A stretch of DNA of 64,000 nucleotides from Oscillospiraceae bacterium (GTDB lineage Bacteria > Bacillota > Clostridia > Oscillospirales > Oscillospiraceae), in contig JAFTFT010000005.1 in NCBI GenBank assembly GCA_017458335.1, positions 62,001 through 126,000 on the forward strand, given 5' to 3'. The position numbers and the translations under genes are program-made. The notes under the pieces were generated by a model. It did no database searches. It saw only the letters and a list, made by a program, of their open reading frames with translations, and had not been told where the DNA came from. How positions within the stretch are numbered: the stretch's first letter is position 1; the number at the start of each line of letters is the position of its first letter. Shown in pieces: positions 33,331 through 42,509 of the stretch.

Positions 33331-33969
33331 ATGCCCCGTTACAAGATCACCAAATCCCTGATCGAGTCCTGGTACTACGTGCATGACTGCTGGGAGGGCT
33401 GCGAGGACGACGCCATGGAATCCTTTCTCCGCGCCCTCCGCTGCGAGCCGGAAGAGCTCACCGAAGAGCAGCGGCAAAACATCCAGAACGGCCACGACTT
33501 TGAGGAGCTGATCGAAAGCATTGCCAACGATGCGGACTGGGAAACCGACAAGGAGCACAAGTGGTATCGCGCCGCCTATGAGCTGGCCCAGATCGTCAAG
33601 GGTGCGCAGTTCCAGGTCAGGATCCGGAAGCCCATCACCGTCAATGGAATGGAATTTGAGATTGTCGGTGTTCTGGACGCCCTTCGGGAGGGCACAATCT
33701 TCGACTTCAAATTCAAGAACAAGAGCTTCGGTTCCCTTGATCTGGCCGGTGACTATCTCGACAGCGCGCAGCACCCGTTCTACTTCTACCTCGTACCGGA
33801 GGCGCGGAAATTCCTCTACATGGTGTCGGACGGAAACGACATCTACATTGAGCAGTATTTCCCGGAGGAATCCCGCAGCGCCGAGGAGATCATCGCCGAG
33901 TTCATCTCATTTTTGGAATCCTCGAACCTCATGGACGAGTACAAGGCTCACTGGCAGATCGCAGCATGA
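33331..33969 (+). CDS. PD-(D/E)XK exonuclease (RecB/Cas4-like)
   Basis: 212 residues with the RecB-family motifs GHDFEELIE (motif I Glu), IVGVLDALREGTIFDFKFKN (D...DxK core) and a following QHPFYFYL (conserved Gln). It probably resects DNA ends for the adjacent annealing ATPase. The stop overlaps the next ATG (ATGA). Confidence 0.78.
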   Translation: MPRYKITKSLIESWYYVHDCWEGCEDDAMESFLRALRCEPEELTEEQRQNIQNGHDFEELIESIANDADWETDKEHKWYRAAYELAQIVKGAQFQVRIRKPITVNGMEFEIVGVLDALREGTIFDFKFKNKSFGSLDLAGDYLDSAQHPFYFYLVPEARKFLYMVSDGNDIYIEQYFPEESRSAEEIIAEFISFLESSNLMDEYKAHWQIAA

Positions 33970-34496
33970 AAGGCCGGATCATCGACTTCTCCATGAGCTT
34001 CGGCGGAAAACAGCGCATTACGCTCGAGCTCGACTCCGACTTCCGCGAGGGCTATGAAGCCCTCAAGGATGCGGTGCTGGAGATCGTCATCAAGAAATGG
34101 AGAGCCAAGCGCAGCAACGATGCCAACAAGTATTTCCACCTGCTGGTCAATGAAATCGCTGCTGCGCGCGGGATCTCCGATGATCAGGTCAAAATCGATC
34201 TGGTCACACAGTATGGCACCTATGCCCGCGACGATGATGGGATGATCGTTGGATTCAAGCTCCCGGCCTCTGTCGATGTGAGCACGATCTACCCCTATAC
34301 CCGCATGTACAAAGAGGTTGAGGAGAACGGAAAGCTCTTCAAGTGCTACCTCGTATACAAGCAGACGCGCCTTATGGATACCAAGGAGTTCTCCCATCTG
34401 ATCGACGGCGCGGTACAGGTTGCCCAGGAATTAAACATCGACACCGACACGCCCGAACGGGCCAGTTGGTGGGAATCACTGAAAGGGGAAAAATAA
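33966..34496 (+). CDS. NinB/Orf-like recombination protein
   Basis: 176 residues. KKWRAKRSNDANKYFHLLVN matches the signature of NinB-like recombination mediators, and the C-terminal half keeps HLIDGAVQVAQELNID. Such proteins load or help recombinases on SSB-coated DNA, consistent with the neighbouring SSB. Confidence 0.6.
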   Translation: MKGRIIDFSMSFGGKQRITLELDSDFREGYEALKDAVLEIVIKKWRAKRSNDANKYFHLLVNEIAAARGISDDQVKIDLVTQYGTYARDDDGMIVGFKLPASVDVSTIYPYTRMYKEVEENGKLFKCYLVYKQTRLMDTKEFSHLIDGAVQVAQELNIDTDTPERASWWESLKGEK

Positions 34497-34714
34497 TGTC
34501 AGTTGAAAAAAGAATCATTCTCTACGTTCTTCGCAAGCTGAGAAGTATACCGAGTCCAGGTCCGGCAACTCAGGCTCTTTTTGCCGAGATTGATCTGGTG
34601 AACAGGATTCTGGAGAGAGTCCCATATTATCACTGGGAAGAAATAATTACGGCTGTCTTTCCTCTCGCGGAAGACGAAAAGTCCATTAGCACAGAGGAGG
34701 ATGGCGATGCTTAA
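34496..34714 (+). CDS. Small phage protein (72 residues)
   Basis: MSVEKRIILYVLRKLRSIPS, starting on the TAATG overlap with the NinB-like gene. No recognised domain. Confidence 0.55.
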   Translation: MSVEKRIILYVLRKLRSIPSPGPATQALFAEIDLVNRILERVPYYHWEEIITAVFPLAEDEKSISTEEDGDA

Positions 34715-35252
34715 CTCGATTTCCATCGCCGGCAGGCTGTCCAAGGATCCGGAGCTCCGGTACACGCAGAGTCAAGTTCCCGTCTGCTCATTCACTGTTG
34801 CTGTAGAGCGCGACTTTTCCCAGCAGGGGCAGCAGAAAGATGTTGACTGGTTTGACTGTGTCGCATGGCGTCAGGGTGGTGAATTCGTAAGCAAGTACTT
34901 TCACAAGGGAGACATGATCATCGTCACCGGCCGGATGCAGGCTCGGGACTGGACAGATAACCAGGGAAACAAACGTCGTTCATGGGAGATCCAGGTTGAT
35001 CACTCCTATTTTGGCGGGAGCAAGTCCGACAGCCAGAGCAATCAGGGCGGCGGTTATTACGCCCAGCAGGGCCAGTACGGCGCTGCGCCACCGCAGCAGA
35101 ATTCCTATAATGCTGCACCACAGCAGCATGGAGCTCCGCCCCAGTACGGCGCCCCTCCACAGAATCCGTATGGTGCACCGCCTCATACGTATGGCGGAAC
35201 ACAGCAACAGTTTACCGAACTGGACGATGATGACGGAGATCTGCCGTTCTGA
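34707..35252 (+). CDS. ssb: Phage single-stranded DNA-binding protein
   Basis: OB-fold at residues 1-110 (MLNSISIAGRLSKDPELRYT, VDWFDCVAWRQGGEFVSKYF), a long Gln/Gly/Pro/Tyr linker with repeated APPQYGAPP-like units, and the acidic tip DDDDGDLPF that recruits repair and replication proteins. Start 34707 is preferred because GAGG lies six bases before it; 34701 is possible. Confidence 0.92.
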   Translation: MLNSISIAGRLSKDPELRYTQSQVPVCSFTVAVERDFSQQGQQKDVDWFDCVAWRQGGEFVSKYFHKGDMIIVTGRMQARDWTDNQGNKRRSWEIQVDHSYFGGSKSDSQSNQGGGYYAQQGQYGAAPPQQNSYNAAPQQHGAPPQYGAPPQNPYGAPPHTYGGTQQQFTELDDDDGDLPF

Positions 35253-35265
35253 GGAGGCATGACCG

Positions 35266-36147
35266 ATGGCAGCAAGAGATAAAGAACGGTACTACTGGCT
35301 GAAGCTCGACCGCGGTTTCTTCAAGCGGCATGACATCACCGTCATCGAAGATATGCCAAACGGGAAAGATTACGTTCTGTTCTATCTCAAGCTCATGCTC
35401 GAAAGTGTTGATCACGAAGGCGCTCTTCGATTCTCTGACACCATCCCGTATTCAGAAACCATGCTGGCGAGTGTCACGCATACCAATGTTGACATTGTCC
35501 GCTCGGCTTTGAAAGTCCTCATAGAGCTCGGAATGGTTGAGGTTTTCGATGACAAGACGCTCTTTATGAAAGAAGTTGCCAAGCTTCTGGACAGCGAAAC
35601 CTATGCAGCCAGACGCCAACGGGAATTGCGGAACAAAGACAATTCTGGCGACATTGTCGCCCAGTTGTCGCCCGTTTGTCGCCAAGAGAAAGAGATAGAA
35701 ACAGAACAAGAGTCAGAGAAAGAGCAAGAGTCAGAGAAAGAGAGTGGAACACTTTCTGTCGAAAGTGTATGTCGCCCGGAGGACGTGCGACGTGTTGTCG
35801 ATGCCTGGCAAACACTTGGGATCCAGAAGCTCCGGAAGATTCCGGATTCCACAACAAATGCCGGGAAGATGCTCAGGGCCAGAATCAGGGACTACGGCAT
35901 CGGCTCTGTTCTGGAGGCAATCGAGATCGTCAGGGCCAGTGACTTCCTGATGGGCCGGGTAAAGGATTTCCAAATCACCTTTGACTGGTTCGTTCGCCCG
36001 AACAACTTTCTGAACATCGTCAATGGCAAGTATGACAATCGGGACAAGCCGGAGCAGACTACCAGACACGGCAGGGAGATGCAGCAGACCTATAACACGA
36101 TAGAGAGGTGGGCAGAACAGCATGCCAATGACAGCGAAACAGTTTGA
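35266..36147 (+). CDS. Phage replisome organiser
   Basis: 293 residues. The N-terminal winged helix (YYWLKLDRGFFKRHDITVIE, then VLFYLKLM) is typical of phage replisome organisers. An acidic Glu/Ser/Lys/Gln repeat linker (about 145-165) follows, then a DnaD-like C-terminal helical domain. It should bind the phage origin and recruit the helicase loader encoded next. Confidence 0.75.
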   Translation: MAARDKERYYWLKLDRGFFKRHDITVIEDMPNGKDYVLFYLKLMLESVDHEGALRFSDTIPYSETMLASVTHTNVDIVRSALKVLIELGMVEVFDDKTLFMKEVAKLLDSETYAARRQRELRNKDNSGDIVAQLSPVCRQEKEIETEQESEKEQESEKESGTLSVESVCRPEDVRRVVDAWQTLGIQKLRKIPDSTTNAGKMLRARIRDYGIGSVLEAIEIVRASDFLMGRVKDFQITFDWFVRPNNFLNIVNGKYDNRDKPEQTTRHGREMQQTYNTIERWAEQHANDSETV

Positions 36148-36751
36148 GAAAATCACCAAGGGCATTACAACCGCTTTTCCATGGGCGAACCTGTTTCCGA
36201 ATTCTGACGCAGTTGAAATCTGGTATCGGAAACTCGGTGACATACCCTATGACGTCATGGCTGCTGTTGTCAACCGCTGGATCGAAACCAAAACCCAGCC
36301 TCCGACTATCGCAGCGCTCCGGCAGGAAGCGGACATTGTTGTGAACGGCGTCCCACCTTCATGGGCTGATGGATGGGAGCTGGTGCAGAAAGCCATAGGC
36401 CGGTTCGGTTACATGCAGCGCGAAGCCGCGCTTGCCTCCATGGATGAGGTTACGCGGGAGACGGTGAAGCGGATCGGCTGGCAGCAGATCTGCGAGAGCG
36501 AAAACGTGGATGCGCTCCGGGCAAACTTTCGCATGGTGTATGAAACGATGTCTTCCAGAGCAAGGGAGAGTCGGATGATCTCAGCCGGAACGCAGCAGAA
36601 ATTGGAAGCAGTGAGAGCGGTCCCTTTGATCGCCGATCTTGCAGACAAAATGAACTTGTCCATAACGGACGGAAAGGAAAATGAGCATGACAAAGGAGAT
36701 GGCCATGATGGAACTGCCGAACTGGAGCCGCCAGGAATTGCCGGTCAGTAA
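36122..36751 (+). CDS. Replicative helicase loader/inhibitor-like protein
   Basis: 209 residues: AVEIWYRKLGDIPYDVMAAV, NRWIETKTQPPTIAALR and WELVQKAIGRFGYMQREAAL are the pattern of G39P-type loaders in clostridial phages. Overlaps the organiser by 26 bases. No DnaB-type helicase is encoded in the window, so the host helicase is presumably recruited. Confidence 0.68.
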   Translation: MPMTAKQFEKITKGITTAFPWANLFPNSDAVEIWYRKLGDIPYDVMAAVVNRWIETKTQPPTIAALRQEADIVVNGVPPSWADGWELVQKAIGRFGYMQREAALASMDEVTRETVKRIGWQQICESENVDALRANFRMVYETMSSRARESRMISAGTQQKLEAVRAVPLIADLADKMNLSITDGKENEHDKGDGHDGTAELEPPGIAGQ

Positions 36752-37367
36752 ACCCGTAAAAAAGAAGACGTTCAAGATTGACCTGAGTCACTGGTTCGTT
36801 CGGAAGCACGGTATCACTATCGCACTGGCAGCAGCGTTCACGATCTACACTTTGCTCCTCAGCTGGAGTGTATCAGCAAAGACAGAGAAGCGTGTCCGGG
36901 CAGAAATGGCAGATCAGTATGCCGCAGAACTGCAGGCATACAAAAATGAACAGGCCGAAGCCAGATCCCGGGAATACTTTCTGAGCGGTGATGCATCCCG
37001 TGAAGCCTTCGTCAATCAGGAGATCACAGCAGGAGCGCAGCTGATCAGCAAGGAAGCCAACGATCAGGTGAAGGGTACAAAGCTCGGTGTCGCGATCGCA
37101 CGGAAGCTGAATCCGAACTATCCGGATTCCATTCGGGAAGTGGCTGCACAGCCGAATCAGTTCATGTTCTACAGCGAAGACAACACTTTCACCCAACATG
37201 ACTGGGATCTGGCTGAGAGCATGATACGCCCTCTGTATGAACAGGGGATCATCCCTAACGGCCTGACGGAGAATATGGTTTATTTCGAATGGAACGGAAG
37301 CTCCGGAACGGCCAGGGACAGTTATGAGACAACCACTTCCATGAGCACATGGAGGTATCAGGGCTGA
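36687..37367 (+). CDS. Phage membrane protein of unknown function
   Basis: 226 residues with one transmembrane helix near 45-65 (GITIALAAAFTIYTLLLSW), then a Glu/Ala coiled segment and a C-terminal domain (REVAAQPNQFMFYSEDN, WNGSSGTARDSYET). The NQF segment recalls SleB-like wall hydrolases, but catalytic residues are not convincing. ATG 36687 is chosen for spacing from AAGGA. Confidence 0.5.
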   Translation: MTKEMAMMELPNWSRQELPVSKPVKKKTFKIDLSHWFVRKHGITIALAAAFTIYTLLLSWSVSAKTEKRVRAEMADQYAAELQAYKNEQAEARSREYFLSGDASREAFVNQEITAGAQLISKEANDQVKGTKLGVAIARKLNPNYPDSIREVAAQPNQFMFYSEDNTFTQHDWDLAESMIRPLYEQGIIPNGLTENMVYFEWNGSSGTARDSYETTTSMSTWRYQG

Positions 37368-38296
37368 TGGCGAAGGACGCGCGGCTGGTCCGGGACTCGC
37401 ACCAAAAGGAAATCGTAAAGCTGTTCTCCGCCTTCGACGGAAGCAAGAACCGGCGAAAGATCTTCGAAGACTTTGTCGTGATGACCGCATGCATGTACTC
37501 GAATCTCGCCGATCTGGACCACCGTGAGGAGCGGGAGCAGATGTATATGGACCATGCGAAGCAGTACCGGAAATCAGAGCTGGATATCTTCGCAAAAATG
37601 ATTGCCGAAATCGTGATGGGAATGGAAGACAATCCCGACCAGGACTTCCTCGGCGAGATGTATATGGCTCTCGATTTCGGCAGCAGCGCAGCGGGACAGT
37701 TCTTCACACCGTATTCCGTTTGCCAGTGCATGGCGGCGATCCTGTCCGACTTCGATATGCTGAAAGCGAAGATCGATGATCGGGGCTTTGTCTCGGTAAA
37801 CGATCCGGCCTGCGGTGCCGGCGCTCTCCTGATGGCGTTTGCCAACGAATCGCTCCGGAGCGGGATCAATCCTCAGACGCAGATCCTGTTCACGGCGCAG
37901 GACATCGATTTCACGGTCGGCTGCATGTGCTACATCGGCATGTGCGTCCGGGGTCTCGCCGGATATGTCGTGATCGGCGATACTCTCTGCAATCCGTCCA
38001 CATCTTATGACAGGCGGGGCCTTCTTCCGGTCGATAAGGGAAATATCTGGTACACGCCGATGTTCCTTGCCCGTCTTGAATGGGCCGGGCGCAGGATGGC
38101 GGCAAGCATGGACCTGATGTTTTCCGGAGGAAGAAAAGAAAAGCCAGCGGAAACCACGCTTGCCCAGCCTCCTGCTCCGCCTGTGGCCGTCAAGGCTCCG
38201 GAACCTGTAATGATACTTCCGGAGCCTGAAGCCCAGCAAACCGTCCCGGAGCCGCTGTACAGCGAAACCGGGTTCGGACAACTAACATTTTTCTGA
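37367..38296 (+). CDS. N6-DNA-methylase-like protein
   Basis: 309 residues. Motif I VNDPACGAGALLMAF and the upstream SSAAGQFFTPYSVCQCMAAI match the gamma-class N-6 DNA methylases (HsdM-like). At the place expected for the catalytic NPPY/F motif the sequence reads GDTLCNPSTSYD. Activity is therefore doubtful, or the motif is altered. May protect phage DNA or bind it. Start on the TGATG overlap with the previous gene. Confidence 0.72.
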   Translation: MAKDARLVRDSHQKEIVKLFSAFDGSKNRRKIFEDFVVMTACMYSNLADLDHREEREQMYMDHAKQYRKSELDIFAKMIAEIVMGMEDNPDQDFLGEMYMALDFGSSAAGQFFTPYSVCQCMAAILSDFDMLKAKIDDRGFVSVNDPACGAGALLMAFANESLRSGINPQTQILFTAQDIDFTVGCMCYIGMCVRGLAGYVVIGDTLCNPSTSYDRRGLLPVDKGNIWYTPMFLARLEWAGRRMAASMDLMFSGGRKEKPAETTLAQPPAPPVAVKAPEPVMILPEPEAQQTVPEPLYSETGFGQLTFF

Positions 38297-38309
38297 AAGG
38301 AGGAAACTA

Positions 38310-38741
38310 ATGCCAATTAAGAACTACACCACCGAAATTCCAGCTGTTCAGACGGTCGGAGAGATCCAAGGGCTTCTTGCGGCTCACGGAGCGCGAAAAG
38401 TCATGATGGACTATTCCGATTCCGGGAAAGTCGAGGCTGTCACCTTCGGATTGATGCTGAACGGTACAATGTCCGGCTTCAAGATCGACGCAAAGCCGGA
38501 GGGCGTTATCCGTGTGATGAAAAAGGACGGGAAGAAATGCGACGAGAAACAGGCCGAGCGGATCGCGTGGAGAAACGTAAAGGACTGGATCGCCGCCCAG
38601 CTCGCGCTTGTGGAAACGGAACAGGCGGCTATGGAGCAGGTTTTTCTCCCCTATCTGCTCGATCAGGAGAACAGAACGCTATATCAGAGAATCGCGGAGT
38701 CTAATTTCGCTCCGTCGCTTCCGAAAGGAGAAAACAAATGA
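38310..38741 (+). CDS. Hypothetical phage protein
   Basis: 143 residues beginning MPIKNYTTEIPAVQTVGEIQ; an alpha/beta protein with KDWIAAQLALVETEQAAMEQ. Found in clostridial phages as far as I recall, without an assigned function. Strong ribosome site AAAGGAGG. Confidence 0.55.
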   Translation: MPIKNYTTEIPAVQTVGEIQGLLAAHGARKVMMDYSDSGKVEAVTFGLMLNGTMSGFKIDAKPEGVIRVMKKDGKKCDEKQAERIAWRNVKDWIAAQLALVETEQAAMEQVFLPYLLDQENRTLYQRIAESNFAPSLPKGENK

Positions 38742-38944
38742 CTGATTTCAAAGTGGGCGAATACATCGTCTATCAGAATGGCGAACGTTTCGAGATCGGT
38801 AAAATCAAACGCATCACCAATGACGGTGCCTTTGTCTGGTACCACGAAGGAGAGACCGCTGCAAAAACGCCGTTCGACTGCATGCACAAACTGGTGAATG
38901 GTTTTACCATCAAAGCAACCAGTCTTGGAGGTGCCCATGGATAA
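38738..38944 (+). CDS. Hypothetical phage protein (68 residues)
   Basis: FKVGEYIVYQNGERFEIGKI suggests a small beta barrel (KOW/SH3-like). Overlaps both neighbours. Confidence 0.55.
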   Translation: MTDFKVGEYIVYQNGERFEIGKIKRITNDGAFVWYHEGETAAKTPFDCMHKLVNGFTIKATSLGGAHG

Positions 38945-39458
38945 GCTCCCTCCGCTGCCGAATCCCGTTAACCAGAAGAAGGGGAAGAAGAATCGTGAGG
39001 AAGGCCGAGCCTTTGAAGAGATCCTCGATCACACCTTTGCCTATTATTCCTCAAAAGGGTATGCCCAGATCGATAAGACGCCGGAGCCGTTCAAGATCAT
39101 CCGGCGTATGGGAAACGGCCGGTTTATGGGATGCTTTGCCGCTCGTGCCCAGCCTGATTACAAGGGAACCATCAAAGGTGGACGGGCTGTAATCTTTGAA
39201 GCGAAGTACACCAGTGGAGACCGTCTGACGCAGGACAGGGTGAGTGATGTGCAGGCCACATACATGAATCAGGCTTCGTCCCTTGGCGCCAGGTGCTTTG
39301 TCCTCGCTGGGTTCAAGCACGGCGGTGTCTACAGAATCCCGTGGTCCGATTGGACCAGCATGAAAGAAAAGTTTGGCCACAAGTATGTGACCGAGAATGA
39401 TTTGCAAGCATACCGGATCAGCAAATCCTGGAATGATCTTCTGCTGATCCTCGACTGA
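38937..39458 (+). CDS. RecU-like Holliday junction resolvase
   Basis: 173 residues. NREEGRAFEEILDHTFAYY, AQPDYKGTIKGGRAVIFEAK (PD...ExK nuclease core) and GARCFVLAGFKHGGVYRIPW follow the RecU/penicillin-binding-factor layout. It would resolve branched replication or recombination intermediates before packaging. Start 38937 with GGAGG upstream. Confidence 0.75.
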   Translation: MDKLPPLPNPVNQKKGKKNREEGRAFEEILDHTFAYYSSKGYAQIDKTPEPFKIIRRMGNGRFMGCFAARAQPDYKGTIKGGRAVIFEAKYTSGDRLTQDRVSDVQATYMNQASSLGARCFVLAGFKHGGVYRIPWSDWTSMKEKFGHKYVTENDLQAYRISKSWNDLLLILD

Positions 39459-39474
39459 GAAAGGAGTCAACACA

Positions 39475-40167
39475 ATGAGTGAAATCACTATGTATGAAGC
39501 CCAGAAGAAAAAGCTGGATGGCCTGTGTGAGGAACATGACCTGACATATCGTATCCGGAAGGACACCTACCCGATCACTCTGACTATTCGTCCGATTCAG
39601 GGTGCCGCTGAGCAGCTCTCGTTCCTGGAGAAAACGGACGGGGAGGATTATATCAGCCCGAACGCATCTATGAAATGGCTGTTCTCTGACGGTGAACTGA
39701 CGTCGAAGGTTGAAGGCGGAACGTTCACGATTTCTAAGGTTCTTCGGACCAAGATTGAGAACATCTTCCTCAAGATGATCTCGTTCTGGCAGCAGTATTT
39801 CTTCCGGTATCTGATTACCAACGGTACCATCCACAAGTTCAACATGCCGGTAATCGATGAGGGTGATTCCGGCGTAGACGATGAGCCGCCTGAGGATATG
39901 AGAGAGAGCGATTCCGAAGAAACGGATCCGGAAGCAGTCGATGATTCAGGCGAGGATGCATCGACGGATGATCTGATCGCCGCGGCCACACAGCTTGTGA
40001 GGCAGGAAAACAAAGCCTCTGTCGCATTGCTACAGCGCCGGTTGAAGATCGGATATTCTCGTGCCGGGCGCATCATGCAGGCCCTTGAAGATGCCGGCGT
40101 GGTTGGCCCCTATCGTGGATCAGAGCCCCGTGAGGTTCTGGCCTATGACGTTCCGGAGGAGGCATAA
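39475..40167 (+). CDS. Phage protein with a stand-alone FtsK-gamma winged helix
   Basis: 230 residues. The N-terminal about 120 are of unknown fold (YRIRKDTYPITLTIRPIQG), then a Glu/Asp-rich linker (about 125-160). The last 65 residues match the FtsK gamma domain: VALLQRRLKIGYSRAGRIMQ, then GVVGPYRGSEPREVL. In FtsK/SpoIIIE this domain reads chromosome-orientation sequences (KOPS/SRS), but here there is no motor. It may read host polarity sequences or regulate host FtsK/SpoIIIE. Confidence 0.72.
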   Translation: MSEITMYEAQKKKLDGLCEEHDLTYRIRKDTYPITLTIRPIQGAAEQLSFLEKTDGEDYISPNASMKWLFSDGELTSKVEGGTFTISKVLRTKIENIFLKMISFWQQYFFRYLITNGTIHKFNMPVIDEGDSGVDDEPPEDMRESDSEETDPEAVDDSGEDASTDDLIAAATQLVRQENKASVALLQRRLKIGYSRAGRIMQALEDAGVVGPYRGSEPREVLAYDVPEEA

Positions 40168-40170
40168 GTC

Positions 40171-41535
40171 ATGGCAGATATTGTGATGCTTCCAATTGAG
40201 AACCTTCTTCCGCATCCGCTGAATCCCCGAAAAGATCTCGGGGATTTGACGGAGCTTGCCGACAGCATCCGGACACAGGGCGTTCTCCAGAACCTTACTG
40301 TTGTTCCTGAACCGCTGGAAGGGCAGGATAAGTACAGGATCCTCATTGGCCACCGCCGACATGCTGCGGCAAAGCTGGCAGGCCTGACAGAACTTCCGTG
40401 CTCTGTTGTCTGGATGGATAAAAAGGAGCAAGTCCAGACCATGCTGATTGAAAACATGCAGAGGTCAGACCTTACCGTCTATGAACAGGCACAGGGATTT
40501 CAAATGATGCTCGACCTCGGCAGCACTGTCGAGGAGATCGCCGAAAAATCCGGCTTCTCCGCATCAACGGTCAGACGCCGGGTGAAGTGGATGGAGCTCG
40601 ACCAGAAGAAATTCAAACAGGTCACCGATGAACGGCAGATCTCCATTACCGATCTCGACAGCCTGTCTCAGATCGAAGACATCGCCGCCAGAAACGAATG
40701 CCTGGATAAGATCGGCACCAGAGACTTCGACATGGCGATCCAGAAAGCCGTCAAGAGGCAGAACATTGACGTCAATATGCCCAAAGTGAAGGAATGGCTG
40801 AAATCTGTCAAGGCAAAGAAAATAAATGACAATGACCGTTGGAACGGAAAGTATGACAGTGTTGGCTCTACCATCTACATCGACAAATGGGAAGAAGATG
40901 GAAACAAGCCGAAAGATGATATCACCAAGGAACCTGTCTTCTACTGGCTTGGAAAAGACTCCTATGACTATGGCCAGCTCAGACTCTTTCATGAACACAA
41001 AAAAGCTCCTCCTGTGAAAAGGCCTCAGGAGGAGATCGATAAAGAGAAGGCCGTCCGCGCTGCATGGGATCGGCTGGAAAGCCTCGGTAAGACCACGTTT
41101 GAACTGCGGAAAAAGTTCATTGACGGCTTCACCGTCACGAAGAAGAACGAGCCGCAGGTGATCTTCGGGGCCGTTATTGCCGGGTGCTATAACGCGATCG
41201 GCTACAACAGTTCTGACAGAGGGGCACTCTATACTCTTGCCGGCATTACGGATACCGGATACATACCAGAGCGTGAGGAGAAATTCTTTGAAGGATTCGA
41301 CAAGGTTTCCGGCGACGATTGGGTAAAGCTGGTGTATGCCCTGTTTGGGGATGCGGACATCAACTGCAGCAGTGGATACAGGAGAGAGTTTCCAAAGTTC
41401 GATCACAACAGAAAACTGGAGCTGATCTATCGTTGGTTGTCAACGCTCGGGTACAAAATGAGCACAGAGGAAGCACAGATGCTCTCCGGAGACCATGAAG
41501 TGTACAAGGCTGGTGAAGACAATGGCGAGGTGTAA
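40171..41535 (+). CDS. ParB/Spo0J-like DNA-binding protein
   Basis: 454 residues. ParB N-terminal CTP-binding box: IGHRRHAAAKLAG and TMLIENMQRSDLTVYEQAQG, then a helix-turn-helix (TVEEIAEKSGFSASTVRRRV). The C-terminal half is phage-specific. Without a ParA partner it is more likely a phage replication or transcription factor than a partition protein. Confidence 0.8.
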   Translation: MADIVMLPIENLLPHPLNPRKDLGDLTELADSIRTQGVLQNLTVVPEPLEGQDKYRILIGHRRHAAAKLAGLTELPCSVVWMDKKEQVQTMLIENMQRSDLTVYEQAQGFQMMLDLGSTVEEIAEKSGFSASTVRRRVKWMELDQKKFKQVTDERQISITDLDSLSQIEDIAARNECLDKIGTRDFDMAIQKAVKRQNIDVNMPKVKEWLKSVKAKKINDNDRWNGKYDSVGSTIYIDKWEEDGNKPKDDITKEPVFYWLGKDSYDYGQLRLFHEHKKAPPVKRPQEEIDKEKAVRAAWDRLESLGKTTFELRKKFIDGFTVTKKNEPQVIFGAVIAGCYNAIGYNSSDRGALYTLAGITDTGYIPEREEKFFEGFDKVSGDDWVKLVYALFGDADINCSSGYRREFPKFDHNRKLELIYRWLSTLGYKMSTEEAQMLSGDHEVYKAGEDNGEV

Positions 41536-41770
41536 ATCCTGCGGTGCTGAGATCACCTGGGTAAAGACCAGGAATGGCGCGGACATGCCGTGCGATCCGA
41601 ACCTTGTTCCGTTCTGGGCGAAGTTCCACGGCAAAGGGAAGGTTGTCACTCAGGAAGGTGACGTTGTCAGCTGTGAGTTTGACGGACCACTGGAAGATAT
41701 GACGAACGTAGGCCGAATCCCGCATTGGGCAACATGCCCGTTTGCCAAACAGCACAAGCGGAGGAAATAG
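41522..41770 (+). CDS. Small zinc-ribbon phage protein
   Basis: 82 residues: MARCKSCGAEITWVKTRNG, CDPNLVPFWAKF and a C-terminal ATCPFAKQHK. Four Cys suit a zinc ribbon. Overlaps ParB by 14 bases. Confidence 0.6.
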   Translation: MARCKSCGAEITWVKTRNGADMPCDPNLVPFWAKFHGKGKVVTQEGDVVSCEFDGPLEDMTNVGRIPHWATCPFAKQHKRRK

Positions 41771-41771
41771 C

Positions 41772-42062
41772 ATGGACGAGCAGAGATGTTTTCTCTGCGG
41801 CCGGAATGGCACCGGGGACACGCTTGAGTGGCATCACGTGTTCCCCGGGAGCCTCCGGAAGAAGTCAGAGAAATACGGCCTTGTTGTTCCGCTTTGCGGC
41901 AAACGCTGTCACAGATGCGGACCTAAGTCGGCGCATAAGAACCAGGAGACGCAACTCATGCTGAAACAGTGGGCACAGAAAAAGGCAATGGAAGAAAACG
42001 GCTGGACAGTTGAAGACTGGCGAAAAGAATTCGGAAAAAACTATCTTGAAGAGGAGGAGTGA
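41772..42062 (+). CDS. HNH-like zinc protein
   Basis: 96 residues: CFLCGRNGTGDTLEWHHVFP and CGKRCHRCGPKSAHKN. The WHHVF core with flanking CxxC pairs resembles HNH nucleases, although the third catalytic His is uncertain. GGAGG is seven bases before ATG 41772. Confidence 0.55.
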   Translation: MDEQRCFLCGRNGTGDTLEWHHVFPGSLRKKSEKYGLVVPLCGKRCHRCGPKSAHKNQETQLMLKQWAQKKAMEENGWTVEDWRKEFGKNYLEEEE

Positions 42063-42064
42063 AT

Positions 42065-42355
42065 GTGGTCGGAGCTTTAATCTTTTTGGGATTCTCCGCG
42101 GCAATGCTGATTTTCGTTTTTGCTGTGGCGACATCAAAGGACAAGCCAGAGAAACACGACTGGATAGACACTGTGTACCGTCCGTGCTGCAGGCACTGCG
42201 CATATTGGATTCCGGATCCGGGAATGGAGCCTGGATATAAAACAGCTCAGTTCTGCGACAAACTGGAGTGTTATACCGATTGGGATTATTGCTGCATGAA
42301 TTATGATGGAATTGAAACGGAGGTTGGCTATGGCACAAGTAGTGACGGTGTGTGA
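42065..42355 (+). CDS. Small Cys-rich membrane protein
   Basis: 96 residues: one N-terminal transmembrane helix (GALIFLGFSAAMLIFVFAV), then CCRHCAYWIPDPG, CDKLECY and YCCMNYDG. GTG 42065 is seven bases after GGAGG. GTG 42059 is too close. Confidence 0.5.
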   Translation: MVGALIFLGFSAAMLIFVFAVATSKDKPEKHDWIDTVYRPCCRHCAYWIPDPGMEPGYKTAQFCDKLECYTDWDYCCMNYDGIETEVGYGTSSDGV

Positions 42356-42509
42356 GTTCTGTGTTAAGCAGCAGCAGGACTTTTTTCGGTTGAAGCTGAT
42401 TACAGGAAAAACCACCACTGAGAAGAAAAAGAAGTGCGATTTCTGCAAGAAGCCTTTTCGACCGGAATTACTCAGACAGTATGTCCTGAGCGGGAAAGGA
42501 GCGAAGTGA
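42330..42509 (+). CDS. Small zinc-ribbon phage protein
   Basis: 59 residues with VCEFCVKQQQ and KCDFCKKPF. The stop overlaps the next start (TGATG). Confidence 0.55.
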   Translation: MAQVVTVCEFCVKQQQDFFRLKLITGKTTTEKKKKCDFCKKPFRPELLRQYVLSGKGAK

